A stretch of 64,000 bases of DNA from Methanomicrobiales archaeon HGW-Methanomicrobiales-1 (GTDB lineage Archaea; Halobacteriota; Methanomicrobia; Methanomicrobiales; Methanospirillaceae): assembly GCA_002839675.1 (NCBI GenBank), contig PGYM01000001.1:734683-798682 (forward strand), read 5' to 3'. Made by a program: the position numbers and the translations under genes. The notes under the pieces are model-generated. The model searched no databases. It was not told where the DNA came from and saw only the letters and a list, made by a program, of their open reading frames with translations. Positions 24,832-32,587 of the stretch are shown here, in pieces; position 1 is the first letter of the stretch, and every line of letters starts with the position of its first letter.

Positions 24832-26716
24832 GCTGACCTACAATATCTGAACCCCCGGGTGGAACGAAGGCTGCTACCGTATCGGTATTCAGGATGCCTT
24901 TGAGTGCCTTTTCCTCGTCTTCAGAGATCTTACTTTTTAAAAGACGTAGCATCTTCTTTGCGATATCATTGGGCTCGAACTGCCCGGGCCTGAGTTCGTT
25001 ATATGCTTTGCATTTTCCTTTTACTGCTGACGGTGGACCCCCGATCACGGCTGCATTCGGTTCAAGCATAAGCCCGATGCCCACCGAGAGCGGCACATTA
25101 CGGTACCAGGTGCGTTCGCCCCGGACAATGAAAGAGCCCCGCGAGACAAATTCCCCGCTTTCTGGTGTCTTACTTACCTGTGGGGGTAGGACACTGTACA
25201 CATCTGCAGAGAAATGACCGCTTCGCCATGCACCGGAGTAGGAAGCAGCAAACTGTGCAACTTCATCCATGTGCTCTGTCTTGCCCTTGACAATCACGAC
25301 ACTGGCCCCGTGCACATCCGCATGTACAAAGAGATCTCCGCCTGCCATATATTTCTTGACCAGTTCCTCGTTCTGGGAAGCGTCACGCCCGCCAAGGACA
25401 ACGATGCCATCGCTGGTGATAAACCAGCGGAAACGGTGGTACCAGAGTTTCTTCAACGGAATGATATCCCGCCGTGTTGTCTTCTTTTTGACAACTACGT
25501 TCTTCATTGCCGCGAGTGCGCCGGTCTTCTTCTTCTTGAATTTTTTAATGATATCGTAATACCGGCCTGCATTCTGCTCGATGCCTTCGTGCACATAGAT
25601 TTTTACCCGTTTACCGATATCAACCTCAACTGCAGCTTCATCGGGATAAAACGCTGTGATCTTTTTTGCATCCGCCGATGTTGCCCCCTTCAGGTGTCGC
25701 TCCATTTCCTGCCAGGAGAGTTGCTTGCTTGCGGCATCTAAAGAGGTGATCAGGTTTGAGACAAACTGGTAATTTTCATAGATTGCCGCAACAATCTCTT
25801 CGGTTTTTGCAACTTTCTCATCGAATTTTTTTATCGCAGATTCCTGGTATTTCCTGATCCGCTCTTCTTTGGAAAATTTGGGTTTGGCCGCTTTCGTTGC
25901 CGTTTCTTTCTTCGTTAGGGGATAGAAGGCTTCAAGTGCACCAGAAAAACTTGAAAATGTCTGCTGATCGGTTCCACCCCTGATGTCAACTGACTCACAG
26001 TGCTTTCCTGAGATGACCGGGGTGCGTGACTTCAGGACCTGATCAAAAAACTCCTGTATTGCGGCAAAAAGAAGAGCCGGATCGGCCGATGACGCCGGCA
26101 TTGTTTTCTCCTGCCCTGCTTTCTGGCAGATATACTCTGCATAGGCGCCTCCCAGCATACACCCCATTGCAAGCGCACGCACAAGATCCCGGTCTTCTCC
26201 TTTAAGTACCGCAGTCAGGTTCTCTAACGATGCGGTGGGATCTGTTGCGGTCAGCTCATAGGTTGCATTGGGGACAATCTCGCGCTCCTTGAACCGGTGA
26301 TGCCGGAGAGGTTTGACAATCTTGTATTCTTCATTGGTCAGTATCACGTTTCCTTCATCAAAGAGTTCAATGATCAGGTGATAGACCGTGGTACCTTTAC
26401 CAACATCGAAGATCAGGATCCGTTCGAGCCCGTGCTGGTGAATTGCTAGCACTTTTCCGCCGGAAAGGTACTTGCGCAGGAGCATTGCGTACTGGGGAGG
26501 GTTTTTCGGGGGTGCGGGGAATTCCTTTACTAAATGAGTCCTTCTGCCGGACTCGATAAGCAACAGGTGCCGTGCCTTGTTCTCGCCGTTGAGCCGGATG
26601 CCCAGCGTCCGGGAATCGAACTGGTAGACCTTGTCGATCCAGAGCGGCAGCTTCTCACATAACTCTGACGTCATTGCCTTGACGTCGATCCCGCTCATTC
26701 CCTGTTCGGATGCCAT
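24821..26716 (-). CDS. rqcH: RqcH / NFACT-family ribosome quality control factor
   Basis: 631 residues from the ATG at 26716; an upstream frame to 26749 is open but crosses the likely promoter. Order: NFACT-N domain (SGIDVKAMTSELCEKL..., about 1-220), helix-hairpin-helix/coiled-coil middle (about 270-440, with KKFDEKVAKTEEIVAAIYENY), NFACT-R/DUF814 domain (WYHRFRWFITSDGIVVLGGRDASQNE, then GGDLFVHADVHGASVVIVKG) and a C-terminal DUF3441-like end. Homologues NEMF/Rqc2 and bacterial RqcH bind large subunits carrying stalled peptidyl-tRNA and add C-terminal tails. The conserved Asp-Arg pair needed for tailing appears here as Glu-Arg (HGLERILIF). Older annotations call it a fibronectin-binding protein. 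Confidence 0.94.
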   Translation of the reverse strand: MASEQGMSGIDVKAMTSELCEKLPLWIDKVYQFDSRTLGIRLNGENKARHLLLIESGRRTHLVKEFPAPPKNPPQYAMLLRKYLSGGKVLAIHQHGLERILIFDVGKGTTVYHLIIELFDEGNVILTNEEYKIVKPLRHHRFKEREIVPNATYELTATDPTASLENLTAVLKGEDRDLVRALAMGCMLGGAYAEYICQKAGQEKTMPASSADPALLFAAIQEFFDQVLKSRTPVISGKHCESVDIRGGTDQQTFSSFSGALEAFYPLTKKETATKAAKPKFSKEERIRKYQESAIKKFDEKVAKTEEIVAAIYENYQFVSNLITSLDAASKQLSWQEMERHLKGATSADAKKITAFYPDEAAVEVDIGKRVKIYVHEGIEQNAGRYYDIIKKFKKKKTGALAAMKNVVVKKKTTRRDIIPLKKLWYHRFRWFITSDGIVVLGGRDASQNEELVKKYMAGGDLFVHADVHGASVVIVKGKTEHMDEVAQFAASYSGAWRSGHFSADVYSVLPPQVSKTPESGEFVSRGSFIVRGERTWYRNVPLSVGIGLMLEPNAAVIGGPPSAVKGKCKAYNELRPGQFEPNDIAKKMLRLLKSKISEDEEKALKGILNTDTVAAFVPPGGSDIVGQHEG

Positions 26717-26777
26717 TTGTATGTACCAAATTACATATGGCTTGCGCACTAAAAAATAAGACTACTGGTGTAACGGG
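26717..26777. promoter_or_regulatory. Divergent promoter of the ribosome-rescue genes
   Basis: A shared AT core (ACTAAAAAATAAGA, about 26748-26761) lies about 27 bases from the EMC6-like ATG at 26778 and about 35 bases from the RqcH ATG at 26716. It could serve both strands and would make the EMC6-like transcript leaderless. Confidence 0.4.
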
Positions 26778-27128
26778 ATGAGCGACGAGATTATAGAAGA
26801 AAAGCCGGTCCAGACCAAGAAGCAGAAGACCAAGGCGGACAAACAGGCAGAGCACATCGAACGCATCAAGCGGACGCTGGCTGCCAGTCTTATTGGTATC
26901 CTTGTGGGTGGACTGTCATACTACATCAGCATATCCTACAGCATGGATTCCGGGCTCCTCGCATTCATGATAATGATTGCTGGAGTTGTCGTCCAGAAAC
27001 ACATCTTCATGCTCCTGCGAATGGATACCGAAAAACTCGGGGCAAAGGACTGGTTTTACCAGGGATTCATGACCTTTGCTTTCTGGTTCATGACATGGAC
27101 AATCCTGCTTACGGCAATGCCGAAATAA
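26778..27128 (+). CDS. EMC6-like small membrane protein
   Basis: 116 residues. A charged Lys-rich N-terminus (about 1-35) precedes three hydrophobic segments (about 37-55, 60-78 and 95-113). The helix-loop with AASLIGILVGGLSYY fits archaeal proteins annotated as EMC6-like. EMC6 is a core subunit of the eukaryotic ER membrane protein complex, which inserts membrane proteins; an insertase-related role in archaea is inferred only. It is followed after 21 bases by the ABCE1 gene on the same strand. Confidence 0.7.
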   Translation: MSDEIIEEKPVQTKKQKTKADKQAEHIERIKRTLAASLIGILVGGLSYYISISYSMDSGLLAFMIMIAGVVVQKHIFMLLRMDTEKLGAKDWFYQGFMTFAFWFMTWTILLTAMPK

Positions 27129-27149
27129 TCCTCACCGTTTTTGATCCCC

Positions 27150-28922
27150 ATGAGAATAGCTATTGTTCATAAAGATCGATGCCACGCAAAAAAATGCGGT
27201 ACTGAGTGCATCATTTATTGTCCCCGTGTACGGACCGGTGACGAAACTATTATTATCGGAGAAGAGGGCAAAGCCGTCATATCCGAGGAACTGTGCGTTG
27301 GCTGTGGTATCTGTATAAAAAAATGCCCGTTCGGGGCAATCGATATCGTAAGCCTTCCTGAAGAACTTGAGCACCCCACTCACCGGTATGGCAGGAACGG
27401 GTTTGCGCTCTATGGCCTGCCCATCCCTGTTGAAGGAAAAGTTACCGGTATTCTTGGTGCCAACGGTATTGGTAAGAGCACGGCAGTCAAGATCCTGTCC
27501 GGCCAACTTCGTCCTAACCTCGGGAACTTCGATTCAGAAGTTGCGTGGGAGGAGATCTTCAAGCGGTATGCCGGCACCGAACTCTTCGATTATCTCCAGA
27601 CCGTCTCGAAAAAGAGTCTGAAAATCGCGTCAAAACCCCAATATATCGATTATATACCAAAAGTCTTCACGGGAAGCGTCCGGGAACTCCTCAAAAAAAC
27701 GGATGAACGCAATAAACTGCACGAGATGCTGCCGGCACTGAAGCTTGATGCGATACTGGATCACGATATCAGTACGCTGAGCGGGGGGGAACTCCAGAGA
27801 GTGGCAATCGCTGCCTGCCTGGCGCGCGATGCTGACCTCTATTTCCTCGATGAGATCACCCCGTTTCTGGATATCTACCAGCGGATTGCGGCTGCAAAAC
27901 TGATTCGGGAACTGGCAGCAGAGCGTCCGGTTGTGGTAGTCGAACACGATCTGGCAATTCTCGACATGCTTGCCGATACCGTCCATGTTGGCTATGGCAA
28001 ACCGGCAGTCTTTGGGATTATCACCCGCCCCAAGGGTGTCCGCGTCGGCATCAACCAATACCTTGAGGGATTCTTAAACGAAGAGAATGTCCGGTTCCGC
28101 ACCTCGCAGGTGGTCTTTGAAAAGCGGGCGCATGATAAGGGATCCAACCGGGATGATCTCTTTGTCATCCCGGCAATGACAAAGGAATACGAGTCATTCC
28201 ATCTCACGGTCTCTGGCGGTACGGTCAGGAGCGGGGAGGTGCTCGGGATTGTCGGTGCAAATGGTATGGGGAAGAGCACTTTTGCAAAACTTCTTGCGGG
28301 TGTGGAAACCCCGACAACCGGTAAGATGGAGACATCCCTGCGCATATCGTATAAACCCCAGTATATCAAGGCTGATACATCCGACAGCGTGGAAATGTAC
28401 CTCCGTGGATGCACGACAAAATTCGATACTTCGTATTACCAGCACGAGATTATCGAGTCGCTCTCGCTTGAGCCCATACTCCAGTCATCGGTGGATTCCC
28501 TCAGTGGCGGTGAACTGCAGCGTGTAACGATTGCCGGATGCCTTTCCCGGGATGCCGATGTATATATTCTCGATGAACCCAGCGCACATCTTGATGTTGA
28601 GCAGCGGGTGAAAGTAACCCGGATGATCAAGCACCATGCTGAGGGAAAACAGGTAGGCATCATGGTAATTGATCACGACATCTACCTCATCGATATGATC
28701 AGCGAGCGGATTTTAGTCTTTGAAGGTGAGCCGGGGATCTCCGGTACCGCGGCAGGGCCTTTTAAGATGCGTGACGGGATGAACCGGTTCCTTGACGAGC
28801 TTGATGTCACGTTCAGGAGAGACCAGAGCGGACGACCGCGAATCAATAAACCCGGTTCATTCCTTGACCGCGAGCAGAAAAGTTCGGGAGAATTTTATTA
28901 TTATACCGCAGATGAAGTGTAA
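27150..28922 (+). CDS. Ribosome recycling ATPase ABCE1 (Rli1)
   Basis: 590 residues from ATG 27150 (a TTG at 27141 extends the frame, but MRIAIVHKDRC is the family start). The N-terminal ferredoxin-like part has two 4Fe-4S sites (C11, C16, C20, C24, then CVGCGICIKKCP). Two ABC ATPase domains follow: GANGIGKS with LSGGELQRVAIAACL, and GANGMGKS with LSGGELQRVTIAGCL, joined by the family hinge. ABCE1 splits ribosomes after termination or after Pelota-mediated rescue. Its position next to pelA and rqcH matches that role. Confidence 0.97.
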   Translation: MRIAIVHKDRCHAKKCGTECIIYCPRVRTGDETIIIGEEGKAVISEELCVGCGICIKKCPFGAIDIVSLPEELEHPTHRYGRNGFALYGLPIPVEGKVTGILGANGIGKSTAVKILSGQLRPNLGNFDSEVAWEEIFKRYAGTELFDYLQTVSKKSLKIASKPQYIDYIPKVFTGSVRELLKKTDERNKLHEMLPALKLDAILDHDISTLSGGELQRVAIAACLARDADLYFLDEITPFLDIYQRIAAAKLIRELAAERPVVVVEHDLAILDMLADTVHVGYGKPAVFGIITRPKGVRVGINQYLEGFLNEENVRFRTSQVVFEKRAHDKGSNRDDLFVIPAMTKEYESFHLTVSGGTVRSGEVLGIVGANGMGKSTFAKLLAGVETPTTGKMETSLRISYKPQYIKADTSDSVEMYLRGCTTKFDTSYYQHEIIESLSLEPILQSSVDSLSGGELQRVTIAGCLSRDADVYILDEPSAHLDVEQRVKVTRMIKHHAEGKQVGIMVIDHDIYLIDMISERILVFEGEPGISGTAAGPFKMRDGMNRFLDELDVTFRRDQSGRPRINKPGSFLDREQKSSGEFYYYTADEV

Positions 28923-28969
28923 CTTCGTCTGTTATACCTTTTAATATTAGGACATGCAATTTTCACCAT

Positions 28970-30166
28970 ATGCGGGGAGAACAGCTTACTGATGCAATTA
29001 TTTATGATAAGCTGAACCTCTTAAAAAAGGATTTTTCAGGTTATATCGGGCGCAATACAGCAAAGGTTGATTCAAATCTTCCCGTTTTTTTCGGGCATGT
29101 GATATCAGCTCTCGACAATTCTTTTCCTCACCTGTCAGATGAATCCTATGACGATTTTATCGATAGCATCACGTTTAAGGTGCTTGATTCGAGCGTAAAT
29201 ATTAATGATTTTGAATATATCCGGAAAGTTATTCTCAATGCCCTTCGCTTAAAAAAGAGAAAGGATGCAGATATCGGAGTAAACCTGGTTGTCGGCCTGA
29301 AATTATTAAAGAACGGGGACTATGGTCATGCCCTTGATTTCTTAAAAAAATACAGCGAGCTCGATGCGAAGATTGGAACCGCTGTAGCCTACTGCCAGTA
29401 TGTCCTGTCATTGAGGGAATTTAAAAAGAACGAAGAGACCCCGAGAAACCAGCGCCCCGGTGAGATGGAACTTCTGGCCCGGGAAACCATGCTCGATCTT
29501 GTCCGCATCAGGCCTCCGGTAAACCAGCTGAAACAGCTGGATGTTGAGGATCCGGCATTTCTTGAAAAGATATTCTGGCAGATGATCTTTTTAGGGCTTG
29601 AATGGTTCCCGAGCGAACAATGGTTCCTTGAAATTGGGTTGAAAAACGCTAAGATTACTGAAAATGATGAAATGAAGATGCGTCTGCTGGAGATAGGATC
29701 AGAACGGTTCTACACGGACTTAGTCTTTTTAAGGGAACTGTATTACTCAAAACTGGAGAATCGCGACGCAGCCGGTGCAGCTGGCGTTGTTAACCAGATG
29801 ATCAAGCAATACCCTAACGATCTTGAACCAATATACCTCGGCTTGAAGTTGTCCCTGATGCTGACAAAGAAAATCACGTACCAGAGTTTCAGGAAACTGG
29901 CCACAACAAAAGGCATGCCCGCTTCTATCGTAGAACTGTTTGATTTATCCTTTGATCTGCTGAACCAGGATAAAACGGCAGCAATGAATAAGATCACTGA
30001 TTTTGAACGCGAATTTCCGCACTACCAGTATTATGTCATTATGCTCCGGTATATTGCCGCCGATTTCTTTTCTGATAATGAAAACCGGGTTAAAAGGGCC
30101 AAAAAAGCACTTCTCGATTCTATTGAGCAATATTGTACTGAAGAACTCAGGAATATTAAGAAATAA
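28970..30166 (+). CDS. Uncharacterised helical protein, TPR-like
   Basis: 398 residues, almost wholly alpha-helical, no signal peptide or membrane segment. The middle part (about 105-340) suggests degenerate TPR-type helical pairs (LKLLKNGDYGHALDFLKKYSELDAKIGTAVAYCQYVLSL; AAGAAGVVNQMIKQYPNDLEPIYLGLKLSLML). I do not recognise the family. It lies between ABCE1 and the convergent motility region; a gap of 47 bases with AT-rich sequence suggests its own promoter. A protein-binding scaffold is the most that can be inferred. Confidence 0.7.
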   Translation: MRGEQLTDAIIYDKLNLLKKDFSGYIGRNTAKVDSNLPVFFGHVISALDNSFPHLSDESYDDFIDSITFKVLDSSVNINDFEYIRKVILNALRLKKRKDADIGVNLVVGLKLLKNGDYGHALDFLKKYSELDAKIGTAVAYCQYVLSLREFKKNEETPRNQRPGEMELLARETMLDLVRIRPPVNQLKQLDVEDPAFLEKIFWQMIFLGLEWFPSEQWFLEIGLKNAKITENDEMKMRLLEIGSERFYTDLVFLRELYYSKLENRDAAGAAGVVNQMIKQYPNDLEPIYLGLKLSLMLTKKITYQSFRKLATTKGMPASIVELFDLSFDLLNQDKTAAMNKITDFEREFPHYQYYVIMLRYIAADFFSDNENRVKRAKKALLDSIEQYCTEELRNIKK

Positions 30167-30208
30167 AAATATTTGTCTATCCCTGATGGCGATATAATCA
30201 TTAACCGT

Positions 30209-31483
30209 TCAGGAAAAGATATTCACACCAAATTTCTGCGCCACGGCACTAATGGCACGTGCTATTGGATCTGTAATCTGGGCAAAGATCCCCGTAATGG
30301 AGAATGAATCAGGAGGTGAACTGACGGTTGTAACTACGGTTGGACTGGGTTTATCGGGTGTGACCATAACAATGGGAATCAGTGACCCCATCGGTGTGAC
30401 CATGGCTATCTGCACTATTTTTTCAGGATTTGTGTTATCGATATAATATCCAACATATCCCTGTGTGGCAAACCAGACCCGGTTTTTGATATCTACATTG
30501 ATCGTTTTTACAATGTCCGATGTACCAATTCCTTCAAAACTGCTAATGTGACGGTATATTCCCCCTTCCCGCCAGATATATATTCCATCATCGGTCGCTA
30601 TGTTGAGGTTCCCATCGGATCCAGCAGCAACATCATTGATGGTAATTTGTTCCTGTGTCAGATCACCCGTGGTCAGGATATGCTTGAAACCTGACACTGT
30701 GTCATAATGAATGATCTTTTCCGGGTTGAAGAAATAGACTCCACCCAACGGATCCCGCGTAACATGCTGCATCTGCCCGGCAGCAGAATCTTTGCCAGCC
30801 AGCATCTCAAAATGCACCGGATCGAGCTGAGATCTGATAATCCACAGGCCTTCTTTTTCGGTGGCAATCACCAGCGAATTGCTTCCGGTATCAATGACCA
30901 TACTGTCGATCTCATAAAATCCCGGCCCCCCGTTGGTCATCGGCTGGAACCATGTCCATTCGCCATCGTGGTAACGGTGAATCCCTGCGTTGCCGGTTGC
31001 AATCCAGATGTTATCATCCCACCGCTGGAGATCACGGATCTGGGGATCTTTGAGGAGTTGCTGATCCCGGATTACCTGGTAGTAGACACCGTTATAAATC
31101 TGGATGCCGCCGGAATACCCGATCCAGAGGCGTCCCTGGTGATCATATTCAACAGCCGTGATAAAATCATCCATCAGTCCCTGAGATATATTATCACGGT
31201 TGATATGGCGTGTGCTCCATGTGCCATTGAAGGTGGATAAGCCATACGAGGTGGCTAATACAACATCACCATTCGGGTCATTAATCTGGTCCTTGATCTG
31301 GTCAGAATGGACCTGGTTCGATGAGGGGATGAACAATACAATCGTGTATGGCATTGTCTGGATACTGGTTGCCATCGAATCGCCAGGCAGGGCAGCATTA
31401 TCCTGCGGCAGTGCATTCACCGGGAAAAAAAAGAGAAAAATGATAATAATTATTGCGAAGTCATAACTCGCTCGTAACGCCAT
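30209..31483 (-). CDS. Exported two-component-regulator-type propeller protein, last gene of the che region
   Basis: 424 residues. An N-terminal signal peptide (about 1-25, with a run of Ile/Phe) is followed by Reg_prop-like beta-propeller repeats with lines such as GRLWIGYSGGIQIYNG, DNIWIATGNAGIHRYHDGEWTWF and NLNIATDDGIYIWREGG. The last 60 residues are Thr/Ser/Pro-rich and then helical (ITGIFAQITDPIARAISAVAQ). Such propellers form the sensor part of hybrid histidine kinases; here no kinase is attached. The gene overlaps cheD by 23 bases, so it is co-translated with the chemotaxis proteins. It might bind an extracellular ligand for taxis; that is inference from position. Confidence 0.75.
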   Translation of the reverse strand: MALRASYDFAIIIIIFLFFFPVNALPQDNAALPGDSMATSIQTMPYTIVLFIPSSNQVHSDQIKDQINDPNGDVVLATSYGLSTFNGTWSTRHINRDNISQGLMDDFITAVEYDHQGRLWIGYSGGIQIYNGVYYQVIRDQQLLKDPQIRDLQRWDDNIWIATGNAGIHRYHDGEWTWFQPMTNGGPGFYEIDSMVIDTGSNSLVIATEKEGLWIIRSQLDPVHFEMLAGKDSAAGQMQHVTRDPLGGVYFFNPEKIIHYDTVSGFKHILTTGDLTQEQITINDVAAGSDGNLNIATDDGIYIWREGGIYRHISSFEGIGTSDIVKTINVDIKNRVWFATQGYVGYYIDNTNPEKIVQIAMVTPMGSLIPIVMVTPDKPSPTVVTTVSSPPDSFSITGIFAQITDPIARAISAVAQKFGVNIFS

Positions 31484-31952
31484 CTGCTCTCCTTATCGAG
31501 ACTTTACCGCCATTAGCGGGAAAAAAGGTGACTGAGCGTCCGACTTTTCCCCCAACATCCTCAGCAGACAACTTGATTCCCAGCTCTTTTAACACAGATC
31601 GGACTTTCTCTGTATTCCGTTGACCGATATTGAGATTAGTGCCGAAATATTCGAACATACATGCTCCCCCGGAAATTTTTGCAATAAGGGTACGTTTGTT
31701 GCAACCGATAGCATCCAGTTCTTTTAAGAGGAGGGGAATGGCAGTATCTGCATATTTTCCAGGACGATCCGTTCTCCCGCCACTTTCCGGTAGCATGATA
31801 TGCACCATAGCACCTGTTTTACGCTGAGGGTCATACAGGGTCAGCCCGATACAGGAACCCAGCCCGATGGTCATCATGGGATAGGAACCTACCCGGTATT
31901 CACCAATACCAATCATCGCCGTTTGCGGTGTCTGTGTTGGTTGATCGGCCAT
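31461..31952 (-). CDS. cheD: CheD chemoreceptor glutamine deamidase
   Basis: 163 residues from ATG 31952; a GTG at 31961 gives three more. The catalytic Cys is in LGSCIGLTLYD, the His in GAMVHIMLPES, and a later GGKVSIRRADG closes the fold. CheD deamidates specific glutamines of receptors and binds CheC, raising its phosphatase activity. It lies 14 bases after cheC, and both are on one transcript with cheA. Confidence 0.95.
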   Translation of the reverse strand: MADQPTQTPQTAMIGIGEYRVGSYPMMTIGLGSCIGLTLYDPQRKTGAMVHIMLPESGGRTDRPGKYADTAIPLLLKELDAIGCNKRTLIAKISGGACMFEYFGTNLNIGQRNTEKVRSVLKELGIKLSAEDVGGKVGRSVTFFPANGGKVSIRRADGVTSEL

Positions 31953-31966
31953 TATGGTCACGTTAT

Positions 31967-32578
31967 CTATGCACCTTTCATCATCTCTTCAAGGAGTTCA
32001 GTAATTCTTCTCAATGTACTAATCTCCGGCAACATGATGATATCGCTGTCAATCTTGTGTTCTTCACAGATAAGCTCTGTTGAGAAGAGTAAAACCTCAT
32101 CCACTTCCTCGCCTAACTGAGCGATGAGCGACTCCATTGCAGCATGGGCCATATCAATACTGAGTGCGGGAGGGGAGGGGAGCATAATAAAACCAAGAAG
32201 TTCTGCTGTGGCATCAAGGAATGCAGAGACCATGATGTTACCTACTTCGAGAAGAGCACTCTGGTCCATCTCAGTAAATTCACGATCCATATCAGTCATT
32301 CCCAGCATGGTGTTTGTCAGTCGTATGGCAGATTCCTTGGTGATATAAAAAATAATATATCCGCCATGCTGGATCTCTCCCTGGAGTTCGAATACAACCA
32401 TTGCGGCAGATTCCTCTCCAAGATAGTTTCCGAGTTCGGAAAGGTCAATAGTCTTTATTGCCGGGACGCTCATCGAGACGGTACTCGAGAGCATCTGTGA
32501 TAGCGTTGTTGCCGCATGGGCTGCACCAATATTTCCCAGTTCCTGTATCGCATCTGCCTGTACTGCTGATAATTTCAT
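31967..32578 (-). CDS. cheC: CheC, CheY-P phosphatase
   Basis: 203 residues from the ATG at 32578, chosen because AGGTGA sits five bases upstream and overlaps the cheA stop; a GTG at 32587 is less likely. Two phosphatase motifs with E-xx-N are present: QELGNIGAAHAATTLS near the start and LLEVGNIMVSAFLDATAELL in the middle. CheC hydrolyses CheY-P and exchanges with receptors for CheD. Confidence 0.95.
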   Translation of the reverse strand: MKLSAVQADAIQELGNIGAAHAATTLSQMLSSTVSMSVPAIKTIDLSELGNYLGEESAAMVVFELQGEIQHGGYIIFYITKESAIRLTNTMLGMTDMDREFTEMDQSALLEVGNIMVSAFLDATAELLGFIMLPSPPALSIDMAHAAMESLIAQLGEEVDEVLLFSTELICEEHKIDSDIIMLPEISTLRRITELLEEMMKGA

Positions 32579-32587
32579 CACATTCAC

